IMG/VR virus record: IMGVR_UViG_3300046328_000221
Coordinates: 1 to 64,000 of that record
Reading direction: 5' to 3' (one strand)
Length of the DNA stretch: 64,000 nt
DNA from: a virus
The number at the start of each line of letters is the position of its first letter. Position 1 is the stretch's first letter. Made by a program: the position numbers and the translations under genes. Positions 1-6,697 of this stretch are shown here, one piece after another. The notes under the pieces are model-generated. The model did not search any database, was not told where the DNA came from, and saw nothing but the letters and a program-made list of their open reading frames with translations.

Positions 1-273
1 TCATTTGTTCTCTCCCTTGATAAGAGCAATCAGATGTTCTCCGTACCAGTTTTCAAAGTCTCCACAGGTGCAGCCAACAAAACCACCTTCAATACCTGCT
101 TCTGGCTCATGCGACTCCATCAGTCCAAAAATGCGTTCACGCTCATTGGTAATTGTCTTAGCTTTATATTTTGCTAACCAAAGGTCAAACATTCGGTTTG
201 CGTAAGTGCTATCTACTCTTTCGGCTGAGTATGCGTCACGCACATCTGCTGTTTTTGGTATAAGGTCACTCAT
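1..273 (-). CDS. small conserved phage protein, LIKGE-tail family (90 aa)
   Basis: Function is unknown. The protein has a charged N-terminal half, a CTC pair near residues 67-69 and ends in a helix reading HLIALIKGE. The two genes upstream in the same operon also end in or near an acidic helix plus LI(K/D) motif, and this one is most like its direct neighbour (ALELIKGE ending). I therefore see them as diverged copies of one family common in actinophage early regions. Its ATG overlaps the stop of the upstream gene (ATGA), so it is translationally coupled. It is the last gene of the 967-to-1 operon within this window. Confidence 0.75.
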   Translation of the reverse strand: MSDLIPKTADVRDAYSAERVDSTYANRMFDLWLAKYKAKTITNERERIFGLMESHEPEAGIEGGFVGCTCGDFENWYGEHLIALIKGENK

Positions 274-518
274 TTTGTTTCTCCCTTGATAAGTTCAAGT
301 GCTAGGTTGATGCCGTCTTTAAGCGACCAAGCACCATCTTCTTCATAGTAGGCACCCTCAATGCTTTCTAAAAGTTTGATAATCCGCTCCTCGGCGTGTT
401 TCACACCTAACTGAAACTCTGATACCCCACAACATTCGCAAGGTTCGGTGAACTCTTTTGGTGGGTTATTGATGATGTTGTAAATGTGTGTGTCTTTGTT
501 GTTGTTATTTATACTCAT
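270..518 (-). CDS. small conserved phage protein, LIKGE-tail family (82 aa)
   Basis: An acidic, mostly helical protein with a CECC motif near residue 27-30 (possible metal site) and a C-terminal ALELIKGE helix shared with the downstream gene. Coupled at both ends by 4-nt overlaps. I recognise the C-terminal pattern from actinophage early genes of unknown function; no catalytic motif is visible. The Asn-rich N-terminus (four Asn in a row after MSI) is peculiar to this copy. Confidence 0.75.
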   Translation of the reverse strand: MSINNNNKDTHIYNIINNPPKEFTEPCECCGVSEFQLGVKHAEERIIKLLESIEGAYYEEDGAWSLKDGINLALELIKGETK

Positions 519-736
519 TTCTTTTCCTCCGCTTTCCAGGTATCAATAAGGTCAATTGCCTCACAAAAACAAAAACCCTTTGTGTTGTGAGTTCCAATTG
601 TGCATTTGTTATTTTCTCGTAGCATTGCCATCAATTCCTCCTTGGCATACTCTGTGCCATTGAAAAACCCTGTATTGTATTCAGCCTCAATTGCTTTGCC
701 AATTACTTTGTTTTGTTCTTTTGTAAACTCAGACAT
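515..736 (-). CDS. small conserved phage protein (73 aa)
   Basis: Predicted helical protein with Cys residues near 45, 57 and 59 and a C-terminal AIDLIDTWKAEEKK helix that resembles the LIKGE endings of the two downstream genes. A good Shine-Dalgarno sequence, AAGGAG, lies 7-8 nt upstream of the chosen ATG. It overlaps the stop of the 33-residue membrane gene upstream. Function unknown. Confidence 0.75.
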   Translation of the reverse strand: MSEFTKEQNKVIGKAIEAEYNTGFFNGTEYAKEELMAMLRENNKCTIGTHNTKGFCFCEAIDLIDTWKAEEKK

Positions 737-830
737 TTGTTTTCTCCTTACGGTAATCCATCCACTTGAAAAGCAGAATCAGCGGTGAAGCAAGGTATAG
801 CCCTGCAACCATTCCCCATAGAAATGTCAT
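729..830 (-). CDS. single-pass membrane microprotein (33 aa)
   Basis: Starts MTFLWGMVAGLYLASP and has one hydrophobic segment at about residues 3-22 followed by a basic tail (FKWMDYRKEK), the layout of a one-pass inner-membrane peptide. The ATG overlaps the stop of the 46-residue gene upstream and its own stop lies inside the next gene, so its frame is enclosed by coupled neighbours. That supports it as real despite its size. Its role is unknown. Confidence 0.65.
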   Translation of the reverse strand: MTFLWGMVAGLYLASPLILLFKWMDYRKEKTNV

Positions 831-967
831 TCTGCAATCTCCTCTGGAAATAGAAAGTCCAAGAAACCCAATACTGCATCTTCTGCTAAGGCTTTATCTT
901 CTGGTGACTTCCAGTATGTCTTATTAATGTAATCGTATGCTTGTTCTGCTATTTGTTTTTCATTCAT
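827..967 (-). CDS. small acidic protein, first gene of operon (46 aa)
   Basis: MNEKQIAEQAYDYIN... then an acidic C-terminus (LFPEEIAE). Helical; no known domain. It begins about 23 nt after a promoter-like element and is followed by four coupled genes. A second in-frame ATG is not available close by, and the start chosen is the first ATG after the promoter. Ribosome binding sequence is weak. Confidence 0.6.
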   Translation of the reverse strand: MNEKQIAEQAYDYINKTYWKSPEDKALAEDAVLGFLDFLFPEEIAE

Positions 968-989
968 ATTGGGTTCCGTTCTTTTAGGG

Positions 990-1006
990 TTTATACTATT
1001 ATGACA
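990..1006 (-). promoter_or_regulatory. promoter-like element for the 967-to-1 operon
   Basis: On the minus strand the sequence reads TGTCATAATAGTATAAA. It contains the TGTC box seen at the other early promoters and a TATAAA, but the spacing is shorter than the usual 17 nt, so this is a diverged member. Confidence 0.45.
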
Positions 1007-1011
1007 GAGAC

Positions 1012-1530
1012 TTAGGCGTTTGTCAACTCTGATTTGAAAGAATTTAGATAAATTTCTGCGGTAGGTAGTTCATCTAAACTAAATGATTCCTCAAAGCCAT
1101 TCCACTTAGTAGTAAACTTACGTGTAGAGAAATCAATAGTATATACACCCTCACAGAATAGATCGTCATTCTCAAACTCTGATTCGTCCTGGAGAGGAAT
1201 AGTTGCATTAGAATAAACTAATACCCTCAAGATATCGCAGCCAGTATCTCTAGTTAGACTAGGATACATAATAGAAAAGTCTTGACCTTGCTCAAATGTC
1301 ATCATATCTTCATCATTTACAAATGGCTTAGAGAGTTCTGCAAGTTCTTCCTGTGTAGCAAATCTTGCCTTGACCAATGATTTCTCAATCTTATCAAGCA
1401 TCTTGTGTTCTGAAATGAAATCTAGAATCCTGGTTCCAGTATATGAAGGGTAGCCATCCCATTGGCCATACTGTGCAACACGAGTACGTCCAGTAGAGTC
1501 AATCACCTTAGTTAGATTGCGAGTTCCCAT
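1012..1530 (-). CDS. conserved actinophage protein, YGQWDGYPS family (172 aa)
   Basis: Begins MGTRNLTKVIDSTGRTRVAQ and carries the block YGQWDGYPSYTGTRILDF, a signature I know from a widespread actinophage protein family of unknown function. The open frame extends upstream to 1593 through a TTG. That TTG is the -35 box of the promoter, and the ATG at 1530 has an AAAGAAAGG ribosome site, so I start there. Single-gene transcription unit with its own promoter. Confidence 0.8.
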   Translation of the reverse strand: MGTRNLTKVIDSTGRTRVAQYGQWDGYPSYTGTRILDFISEHKMLDKIEKSLVKARFATQEELAELSKPFVNDEDMMTFEQGQDFSIMYPSLTRDTGCDILRVLVYSNATIPLQDESEFENDDLFCEGVYTIDFSTRKFTTKWNGFEESFSLDELPTAEIYLNSFKSELTNA

Positions 1531-1564
1531 TGGAAACCTTTCTTTAGGGTTTTTTCGATACTCA

Positions 1565-1593
1565 ATTCTCTCACAGATTCTGGGAAAAGTCAA
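1565..1593 (-). promoter_or_regulatory. sigma70-type promoter for the YGQWDGYPS gene
   Basis: Minus strand: TTGACT at 1588-1593, a 17-nt spacer ending in TGA, then GAGAAT at 1565-1570. The -35 lies inside the longer open frame, which argues for the downstream ATG as start. Confidence 0.6.
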
Positions 1594-1649
1594 GTACTAT
1601 CGTAATTGTTTTTTCTATCGTAATTATCTTATTATTATGTAAAGTGAGG

Positions 1650-1676
1650 CCGACCACATTCGATCAGCTTTGTCAA
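1650..1676 (-). repeat. TTGACA-N14-TGGTCGG element, copy a
   Basis: Minus strand TTGACA (1671-1676), exactly 14 nt, then TGGTCGG (1650-1656), followed by CC. TGATC lies inside the spacer. It sits directly downstream of the terminator of the DUF932 gene. Function unknown: promoter, operator or replication iteron are all possible. Confidence 0.7.
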
Positions 1677-1680
1677 TAGA

Positions 1681-1706
1681 AAAACCCCCAGAGTTTCCTC
1701 TGAGGG
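1681..1706 (-). terminator. intrinsic terminator after the DUF932 gene
   Basis: Minus strand stem CCCTCAGAG / CTCTGGGGG with a GAAA tetraloop, followed by TTTTTC. Nine base pairs including one G-T pair. Confidence 0.85.
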
Positions 1707-1721
1707 CTAATCTATTTTTGA

Positions 1722-2738
1722 CTAAGCCATTACGACCTGACGAACAACTTTCATTAGGCGGTTCTTTTCAGCATTGGTCATTGGGTCAAAACCACTAGCA
1801 CTTGCCAAGATAGATTCGTTAGAACCCTTACGCCCATTGCGATACCAATCCAAGCGTTCCGTTAGAGCGTTATAAGCACCCCAAGCAGTTCCTGAAATGG
1901 TGTCGTTGAATTGACCAACATAAATGTCATTGAGCAAGTCAATCTTAGTTGCGTGTTTGGTGTTTGACGCTTTTGCGTTTTCATCTTTTGGAGCAGGATA
2001 AGCAAGTTCAACAATCTTGTCGAATTGTGCTTTGGTAATTTCTGTTTCAATCATCTCATTAGCCATAGCAGAAAACTCGTCAATGTATTTGTGAGCCAAG
2101 CCCAACGCTTCACGAGCAACAGCAATCTTGCCCTCTGCTGTCTGTGTGTGTCTAATCTTGAATGTCTGCTTAGGAGCGTTCTTGCCCTTTAGAGAAGTCA
2201 AAGCCAAGTTTAGAGTGTTAGCACAAACAACACGAACAGGAGTGATACTTGCCTGAATAGCAATCGAACCGTCGTGTGAAGTATTGACAAGCAAGTAGTT
2301 GTCAATCTTATCAGCAACGCCATTTGGGTCAAGGGTAATTGAATTGGTCAATGCGATAGCACCAAAGACAACACGCCCACCACGAATAGAGCCAGCAGTT
2401 TCCCAACGTCCACCACCGTCTAGCAGGTTATCACCAAACGAGAATAGGTCTTCGTTCTGTAATGGAACATAGCGTTCACCAACGACACCAAGAATGTCAT
2501 TTGTGCTACGGTCAAAAGGGTTAGTCCTAGTCACGAATGAATAGTTCTTGTCGCTGTTGAAACCCTCTGGAGTTTCTACGTCCTCAAGGCGAACGTTCCA
2601 ATCGTTTAGTTTTGCCAAAGACAACATCTGTGCTGTGTCTACCTCATCAGCAAAGACTGTTCCCAATCCATGCCAAGCAGGTTGGCGAAGTGAAGCAAAT
2701 GCTGTTTCGCCGTTTACTGTTTCTAAGTCGTGAGCCAT
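1722..2738 (-). CDS. DUF932 / TIGR03299 phage-plasmid-like protein (338 aa)
   Basis: Starts MAHDLETVNGETAFASLR and continues PAWHGLG, the diagnostic N-terminus of the DUF932 (phage/plasmid-like, TIGR03299) family. Typical family length is 300-400 residues, which fits. Its biochemical role is unknown; members occur on phages and plasmids, often near replication or early genes. The frame is open to 2870, but the extra residues cover the promoter at 2781-2809. The ATG at 2738 gives the family's usual MAH start, so I choose it. Monocistronic: own promoter upstream, terminator downstream. Confidence 0.88.
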   Translation of the reverse strand: MAHDLETVNGETAFASLRQPAWHGLGTVFADEVDTAQMLSLAKLNDWNVRLEDVETPEGFNSDKNYSFVTRTNPFDRSTNDILGVVGERYVPLQNEDLFSFGDNLLDGGGRWETAGSIRGGRVVFGAIALTNSITLDPNGVADKIDNYLLVNTSHDGSIAIQASITPVRVVCANTLNLALTSLKGKNAPKQTFKIRHTQTAEGKIAVAREALGLAHKYIDEFSAMANEMIETEITKAQFDKIVELAYPAPKDENAKASNTKHATKIDLLNDIYVGQFNDTISGTAWGAYNALTERLDWYRNGRKGSNESILASASGFDPMTNAEKNRLMKVVRQVVMA

Positions 2739-2780
2739 AGGAGCCAACTTTCTTTTTAGGGGTGAATGTTTAGTAAGACT

Positions 2781-2809
2781 ATTATCCCACGAACCACTGA
2801 CAATGTCAA
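2781..2809 (-). promoter_or_regulatory. promoter of the DUF932 gene
   Basis: Minus strand TTGACA (2804-2809), 17-nt spacer that begins TTGTCAG like the early WTGTC box, then GATAAT (2781-2786). Confidence 0.75.
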
Positions 2810-2854
2810 GCGTATTTAGATAATTATTTGGGGAAAAATAGATCGTGTCGTAAC

Positions 2855-2881
2855 TTGACATCTGATCCAAGATCTGGTCGG
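2855..2881 (+). repeat. TTGACA-N14-TGGTCGG element, copy b
   Basis: Plus strand TTGACA (2855-2860), 14 nt including TGATC, TGGTCGG (2875-2881). CGTGTCG lies just upstream. The element is followed by a GGCCCC-GAA-GGGGCC type hairpin (about 2880-2896). It faces away from the minus-strand genes, so if it were a promoter it would read antisense into the small-gene operon. Confidence 0.7.
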
Positions 2882-2929
2882 CCCCGAAGGGGGGCCAGTT
2901 TTACATCATGGCCAGGATGTTTCATACCA

Positions 2930-3103
2930 CTATGAAAATAGTGGACGTGTTAGTTTTTCAAGGTTATCTAGTTTATCAATATACTCTTCAAGTACATCAC
3001 GCATGTACCCTGCACTAACGTGTGCACTGTGGCTTGCAATATATTCATCGTGAAGCTCCACAGAATATTGTCTAATTAGTTTATTTAGTTTACGTTTACT
3101 CAT
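2930..3103 (-). CDS. small basic helical protein (57 aa)
   Basis: Starts MSKRKLNKLIRQYSVELHDE. The N-terminus is basic and the rest is helical and amphipathic. I start it at the ATG (3103) that overlaps the stop of the acidic gene upstream (ATGAGTAA) rather than at more distant starts within that gene. Last gene of a seven-gene operon. Function unknown. Confidence 0.6.
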   Translation of the reverse strand: MSKRKLNKLIRQYSVELHDEYIASHSAHVSAGYMRDVLEEYIDKLDNLEKLTRPLFS

Positions 3104-3281
3104 CTTCTTCTTCCTCATCTGGAACCTCTTCAACATCAATAGAGACAACATCTTGATATGTGATATCGCTATCCATGCTGTCTCCCCATGATTCCCATGC
3201 TAGGGCTTCTGCTGCTTCTTTAGATTCCGCTTCAATCTCTCCAGCAAATTCAATTGTCATTTCAATATAAAACTTTGGCAT
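3096..3281 (-). CDS. acidic protein with E/D-rich tail (61 aa)
   Basis: Begins MPKFYIEMTIEFAGEIEAES, alternating beta-like residues, then a helix, and ends in nine acidic residues out of eleven. I know similar short beta-alpha proteins with an acidic tail from actinophage early regions; no function is established. Its ATG overlaps the upstream stop (TAATG). Strong negative charge could suit a DNA-mimic or protein inhibitor, but that is only a guess. Confidence 0.65.
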   Translation of the reverse strand: MPKFYIEMTIEFAGEIEAESKEAAEALAWESWGDSMDSDITYQDVVSIDVEEVPDEEEEDE

Positions 3282-3514
3282 TAATCCATCTCTCCGTCGT
3301 AGTATTTGTGTGAACAGTCAACACACATCTTTAGTTCTTCAAACCATATGTCATGGTCAACAGGTGTTTGGCAATAGACACAAGGTCGTGTCTCTGTGTA
3401 TTTATATTCTTGGTCACCCTCGCAAATATCGCAAAAGGGATTACAGTCAAAGCCACCTTCGTGGACTGGGCATTCAATCATCATACCCACAATTCTATCC
3501 TGAGCCTCTGACAT
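3281..3514 (-). CDS. zinc-ribbon-like small protein (77 aa)
   Basis: Starts MSEAQDRIVGMMIECPVHEGG. Three cysteine pairs: CNPFCDIC, CVYC and CVDC, the last followed by SHKYYD. It should bind one or two zinc ions. The ATG at 3514 follows the previous stop by one nt with GGGAG upstream, the same TAAAATG arrangement as the gene at 3903. Function unknown; could bind nucleic acid or a host protein. Confidence 0.65.
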   Translation of the reverse strand: MSEAQDRIVGMMIECPVHEGGFDCNPFCDICEGDQEYKYTETRPCVYCQTPVDHDIWFEELKMCVDCSHKYYDGEMD

Positions 3515-3515
3515 T

Positions 3516-3704
3516 TTAGCAACTCCCATCTGTAGGAATACGTTCTTCTGGTACGCCCATCATACGCAATACAGTTTGAGTTCTTTCAATAACACCCTGT
3601 ATATAATCACCCATTGGGTCGTTTATGGAAAGGGTATCAAGTTCAGGAATCAATTCTTCAAGGTCAATAATCAACCTATTGATAATAGCCTCATTACTCA
3701 TCAT
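3516..3704 (-). CDS. small helical protein (62 aa)
   Basis: Reads MMSNEAIINRLIIDLEELIP and ends GVPEERIPTDGSC. Start is uncertain: ATGs at 3710, 3704 and 3701 are all in frame. A GGA 7 nt upstream favours 3704. The gene overlaps the end of its upstream neighbour. No recognised domain. Confidence 0.55.
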   Translation of the reverse strand: MMSNEAIINRLIIDLEELIPELDTLSINDPMGDYIQGVIERTQTVLRMMGVPEERIPTDGSC

Positions 3705-3903
3705 AGCCATGTCCGTTCTGTAGAATGTAAATAAATTCAAGGGCCTCAAGGAATCCTTCATTGTATTTTCTATCCATAGTGTGGTCTATGTCATAGCCAG
3801 ATAGTTCTTCATTGTTGACAGACATTGCTAAAGATAGACGAGCCAACTCAATTTGCTTTTCTAATTCATTCATAGATACCATTGTAGTCATACCCTCTGA
3901 CAT
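3694..3903 (-). CDS. small conserved helical protein (69 aa)
   Basis: Reads MSEGMTTMVSMNELEKQIEL and contains YNEGFLEALEFIYILQNG. The ATG at 3903 lies one nt after the upstream stop and has a perfect GGAGG 7 nt upstream, which decides the start against the longer open frame. No domain recognised. Confidence 0.65.
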   Translation of the reverse strand: MSEGMTTMVSMNELEKQIELARLSLAMSVNNEELSGYDIDHTMDRKYNEGFLEALEFIYILQNGHGYDE

Positions 3904-3904
3904 T

Positions 3905-4099
3905 TTAGTCCTCCCACTCAGATACATCTTGGCCATTCAAAACGGCATTGGCATAATCGTAGCGGTCGTTATCGCTCAGGGTACCTAGTAGTTCCATCTG
4001 CTCCTCAGTGAAAGCGTCGTGGTCAGCAATAATAATCTTGCCACCACCATAGTTGCCATCCTCAGAAAAGTACAAACCATCGTATTCAACATAAGCCAT
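3905..4099 (-). CDS. conserved actinophage protein, 'MAYVEYDG' family (64 aa)
   Basis: MAYVEYDGLYFSEDGNYGGG then EEQMELLGTLSDNDRYDYANAVLNG. I recognise this pattern (N-terminal beta hairpin, then an EEQ..L..LSD..RYEY helix) from many actinophage early genes of unknown function. TAATG coupling to the gene upstream. Confidence 0.75.
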   Translation of the reverse strand: MAYVEYDGLYFSEDGNYGGGKIIIADHDAFTEEQMELLGTLSDNDRYDYANAVLNGQDVSEWED

Positions 4100-4215
4100 T
4101 AGTTATTCTCCTTTACGCAATCGCATTCTTGAACCATTAGTTTACCATTGACCACTGACACTACACCAAACTCATTACAGGTTTCGCAAAAGTGGATAGA
4201 CAAATTGCCTTGCAT
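4099..4215 (-). CDS. zinc-ribbon microprotein, first gene of operon (38 aa)
   Basis: Starts MQGNLSIHFCETCNEFGVVS and ends QECDCVKENN: a CETC pair, two strands, and a CDC pair, the minimum for one zinc ribbon. The frame is open further upstream, but the promoter (4240-4262) and an AAAGAAAGGA ribosome site fix the start at 4215. Function unknown. Confidence 0.65.
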   Translation of the reverse strand: MQGNLSIHFCETCNEFGVVSVVNGKLMVQECDCVKENN

Positions 4216-4239
4216 AGGGGTTCCTTTCTTTATACCTCT

Positions 4240-4262
4240 ATTGTATAACAGGGGTACGACAT
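4240..4262 (-). promoter_or_regulatory. WTGTC-box promoter for the 4215-to-2930 operon
   Basis: Minus strand box ATGTCGTACCCC (4251-4262), spacer of 17 nt counted from the A, then TACAAT (4240-4245). No TTGACA at -35. Confidence 0.7.
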
Positions 4263-4315
4263 TTTGGGGAACGTAAAGGGCGTGTCTTAAAGTTGTTATT
4301 GTTTTGTTATCTGAG

Positions 4316-4342
4316 CCGACCACAAAATGGATCAGTTGTCAA
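4316..4342 (-). repeat. TTGACA-N14-TGGTCGG element, copy c
   Basis: Minus strand TTGACA (4337-4342), 14 nt with TGATC, TGGTCGG (4316-4322). Like copy a, it follows directly after an intrinsic terminator. Confidence 0.7.
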
Positions 4343-4362
4343 GCTGCCAAGATCAGGGCAAA

Positions 4363-4391
4363 AGAAAAACCCCTACCATTTCTGATAGGGG
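4363..4391 (-). terminator. intrinsic terminator after the 148-aa coiled-coil gene
   Basis: Minus strand stem CCCCTA / TAGGGG around TCAGAAATGG, followed by TTTTTC. Confidence 0.8.
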
Positions 4392-4406
4392 CTAATCTTA
4401 TTTTAT

Positions 4407-4853
4407 TTAGATAAGGTCAATCACAGCAGAGTATGAACTTGCTGAAACTTCCTCTTGGGTAGTCATACGCAAGATACGCAAGTTGCGTTCTAGGATTTCC
4501 TTACGAGTTGTGTATTCACGACCAAAACTTTCTTTCTGATTTGGGCGTGTTGGTTCTGTTGGCTTGGTTGGGAAACCTAGCACATCAGTATCAAACTCAA
4601 CAGAGATAGAGTTGTAGCGGTATGAAGAGGTTAGACGAGCAGGTGAAGAACTATCAGTTCCAATGTTGTCAGGGTTGCTTAGGGCTTCCTTAGCCTTAGT
4701 CAATACCTCAGCCTCATACGCCTTTACTTCTTCCTTGTATGTCTTTACTGCCTCAGAGTAGTTAGCAACCTCTTCGTCAATCTTAGCAATAGACTTCTCA
4801 ATGTCAGCGATTAGAGATGAGGTTGGGATTTTTACAGACAGGGTTCTAGCCAT
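4407..4853 (-). CDS. coiled-coil early protein (148 aa)
   Basis: MARTLSVKIPTSSLIADIEK. Residues about 12-60 are heptad-like and charged (coiled coil). The middle holds a Pro-rich linker (PTKPTEPTRP, about 96-105). The C-terminal helix carries REYTTRKEILERNLRILRM. I have seen similar proteins in actinophage early regions without an assigned role. Own promoter and terminator, so a single-gene unit; AAAAGAAAGAAG upstream is the ribosome site. Confidence 0.75.
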   Translation of the reverse strand: MARTLSVKIPTSSLIADIEKSIAKIDEEVANYSEAVKTYKEEVKAYEAEVLTKAKEALSNPDNIGTDSSSPARLTSSYRYNSISVEFDTDVLGFPTKPTEPTRPNQKESFGREYTTRKEILERNLRILRMTTQEEVSASSYSAVIDLI

Positions 4854-4897
4854 AATTAGACTTCTTTCTTTTAGGGGTATTTGTTTATTACTTGATT

Positions 4898-4920
4898 ATT
4901 GTATCAGAGGGGTCTGACAT
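4898..4920 (-). promoter_or_regulatory. WTGTC-box promoter of the coiled-coil gene
   Basis: Minus strand box ATGTCAGACCCC, 17-nt spacer ending TGA, TACAAT at 4898-4903. Confidence 0.75.
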
Positions 4921-5007
4921 TTTAGTTGCTAGGTGAGAGCCTTACATCTACTTCTAGAATAACTCATCTTGTGCTTTGTAGAAACCTAACAAACTAAAAT
5001 TAGTTTA

Positions 5008-5154
5008 TTACTTTACAGTAGTCCAGCGGTCTTGTCCGTTCACCAAAAGGCGAACACGAGCAGAACCAGACTTGTTCTTTACGATTTCCTGAATTGTTCC
5101 TACAACGCCAGACTTAGCGGTGGTGAACTGTGAGCCAACAGTTAGAGTGTTCAT
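5008..5154 (-). CDS. small basic protein (48 aa)
   Basis: Starts MNTLTVGSQFTTAKSGVVGT and ends NGQDRWTTVK. The layout, a short strand-rich fold with 'GVVGTIQEIVKNKSGSARVRL', resembles KOW/SH3-like segments. That is fold-level impression only. GGAAAGAAG ribosome site 6 nt upstream, preceded by the best consensus promoter of the region. Confidence 0.65.
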   Translation of the reverse strand: MNTLTVGSQFTTAKSGVVGTIQEIVKNKSGSARVRLLVNGQDRWTTVK

Positions 5155-5228
5155 TTTTGCTTCTTTCCGATACAGAGTATCTTGTTTGCTAGTGATTTCT
5201 AGTTATTTACAACTTTTGTTGTATCTCT

Positions 5229-5257
5229 ATTATAGGGCTACCCTACGACATTGTCAA
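5229..5257 (-). promoter_or_regulatory. strong promoter combining TTGACA, the WTGTC box and TATAAT
   Basis: Minus strand TTGACA (5252-5257), spacer ATGTCGTAGGGTAGCCC (17 nt), TATAAT (5229-5234). It anchors the register of all other WTGTC boxes. Confidence 0.85.
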
Positions 5258-5325
5258 GTGTTTTGGCATAATTTCTTTTGTGGATTTTCACAAACTTTTT
5301 GGGGATTTTTTGTGCGTGTCGTAAG

Positions 5326-5352
5326 TTGACTGGGGATCAAGAATGTGGTCGG
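5326..5352 (+). repeat. TTGACA-N14-TGGTCGG element, copy d
   Basis: Plus strand TTGACT (5326-5331), 14 nt containing GATC, TGGTCGG (5346-5352), followed by CCCC. GCGTGTCG lies just upstream, as at copy b. Confidence 0.7.
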
Positions 5353-5356
5353 CCCC

Positions 5357-5491
5357 CTATCGCCAATTAAAAATTACAGCAAGAATAATTATTCCAACTA
5401 GAATAAAGAATGGTCCTGCAAAAATTATGCAGCCTAAGTCCATTGCTCCTATTGCAGGATAATCACTATCGCTATTGTCAACACTACCCAT
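5357..5491 (-). CDS. single-pass membrane microprotein (44 aa)
   Basis: Acidic N-terminus (MGSVDNSDSDYPAIG) then a hydrophobic helix at about residues 19-41 rich in Ile, Phe and Val, ending NWR. Ribosome site GGATGGAG. Third gene of the 6219-to-5357 unit. Function unknown; a membrane-acting early peptide. Confidence 0.65.
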   Translation of the reverse strand: MGSVDNSDSDYPAIGAMDLGCIIFAGPFFILVGIIILAVIFNWR

Positions 5492-5506
5492 AAAAAGTAC
5501 TCCATC

Positions 5507-5698
5507 CTATTTACCATTATCCCATACAACTTCTGAACAGTCAACACACTCAATTGCAATATTGATACCGCCATAAGTCACTGCGGTTAGGTCATGGTGA
5601 AAGTGTTCTTTTACACGTCCCTCTATCCAATCACTCTCATATCGCATACCTGCACTAAACACTTCTGGATTTTCTTGGTAGGCCTTCAACTTTTCCAT
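5507..5698 (-). CDS. small conserved protein (63 aa)
   Basis: MEKLKAYQENPEVFSAGMRY then a His-rich patch (EHFHHD) and a C-terminal CVDC pair. His and Cys together could form a metal site. TAATG overlap with the gene upstream. Not recognised. Confidence 0.65.
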   Translation of the reverse strand: MEKLKAYQENPEVFSAGMRYESDWIEGRVKEHFHHDLTAVTYGGINIAIECVDCSEVVWDNGK

Positions 5699-6219
5699 TA
5701 CTCTGCACTTCCTCTAATGATAATCCAAATAAGTGCCTGCATTGAGCGTGGTGTCATTCCAAATTCGAATGCAACCTTTTTTACTGCATTAGCCAATTCG
5801 TTATAGGTTGACTGATTAGGTGTTTTCTTTTCAATACCAACTGCTCTCAACATCCATACGTCAATTACTACGGCCTGCTCATCACCTGCAATAGCCTTAG
5901 CGAATGCATTAGTTTTCATTCCCTTTAGTGCACTGAATCCCATAGTCAAAGAATTGTTAGCCATAGTCATGTTGTTTTTGAATCCTGGTACATGTTCACC
6001 TAGTGAGAAACTAATAGCCTTAGTGACATTGGCAGACCAACGTTCACGAGGTGAGAATGCACTAACAACACTTGCACCAACTTCAAGATAGGTGTCTAGG
6101 TTCCTTGCAACTTCAAGTGCAACCTTTTCTGCGTCAACATACCATTTACTGGCCTGCTCTACTTGTCCAAAGGTTGCCTTGCTTACTAGTGCACGATAGA
6201 TTTCTACGTAGTTAGTCAT
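5698..6219 (-). CDS. conserved actinophage protein, glycosylase-like helical fold (173 aa)
   Basis: The blocks SAFSPRERWSANV (about 54-66) and GDEQAVVIDVWMLRAVG mark a family I know from actinophages (often without an assigned function). The all-helical layout with an invariant-looking VIDVWM...R resembles HhH-GPD DNA glycosylases, but I do not see the hairpin-helix-hairpin or catalytic Lys/Asp with confidence. Own promoter upstream, AAAGAAAG ribosome site. Confidence 0.7.
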   Translation of the reverse strand: MTNYVEIYRALVSKATFGQVEQASKWYVDAEKVALEVARNLDTYLEVGASVVSAFSPRERWSANVTKAISFSLGEHVPGFKNNMTMANNSLTMGFSALKGMKTNAFAKAIAGDEQAVVIDVWMLRAVGIEKKTPNQSTYNELANAVKKVAFEFGMTPRSMQALIWIIIRGSAE

Positions 6220-6251
6220 GGTGACTTCTTTCTTTAGGGGTTGATAAGATA

Positions 6252-6274
6252 AGTTTACTACAGGGGTACGACAT
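6252..6274 (-). promoter_or_regulatory. WTGTC-box promoter of the 6219 operon
   Basis: Minus strand box ATGTCGTACCCC, 17-nt spacer, TAAACT at 6252-6257. The box touches the stop codon of the upstream gene. Confidence 0.7.
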
Positions 6275-6396
6275 TATAGGAATTCGAATGGATCCCGATC
6301 TTGGAATATTTCCTCAAAGTCATAGAGTGAGTACGCTTCTGGATTAGCGTAGTAGTCTTGCAAAGCTTCTTTTATTTCCTCTGCTTGTTCATCCAT
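6274..6396 (-). CDS. acidic microprotein (40 aa)
   Basis: MDEQAEEIKEALQDYYANPE, strongly acidic, helical. Its stop overlaps the promoter box of the next operon. It begins one nt after the stop of the 99-aa gene. Function unknown. Confidence 0.6.
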   Translation of the reverse strand: MDEQAEEIKEALQDYYANPEAYSLYDFEEIFQDRDPFEFL

Positions 6397-6397
6397 G

Positions 6398-6697
6398 TTA
6401 GTATTCCTCTCCGCTTATGAATCCCTCAATACGAGTATTCTCAACAACCTGCATTGCGGTCACTTCAATACTTCCGTCACGATTACGAACTTGGAAGTCA
6501 CCAATTTTTGGCAGGGTAAGCATACGATAGTAGTCACCGTCATCATAGGCGTGAATCGCTTCAACACATACGTCAACCATTTCAATTGGAATAGGTGGAT
6601 AACAATTTCCTCTAAGGTGCATGCCAACTGCATCTCTCAAGGTCACGTTAGGGAATAGGTCATTGTCTTGAATCTCTGCTACAAAGTTGCTGCCCAT
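6398..6697 (-). CDS. conserved actinophage protein, 'YPPIP..MV..CVEAI' family (99 aa)
   Basis: LRDAVGMHLRGNCYPPIPIEM followed by VDVCVEAIHAYDDGDY is a pattern I know from many actinophage small genes of unknown function. TAATG coupling to the 34-aa gene upstream. Confidence 0.75.
   Translation of the reverse strand: MGSNFVAEIQDNDLFPNVTLRDAVGMHLRGNCYPPIPIEMVDVCVEAIHAYDDGDYYRMLTLPKIGDFQVRNRDGSIEVTAMQVVENTRIEGFISGEEY

Noticed and set aside
2739-2870. Upstream-extended starts for the DUF932 gene (to 2870) and the YGQWDGYPS gene (to 1593)
   Set aside because: The extensions run through -35/-10 promoter elements, while the internal ATGs have ribosome sites and match the family N-termini.
4921-5007. 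Minus-strand 12-codon frame between 4966 and 4931
   Set aside because: Too short, no ribosome site and no conserved feature.
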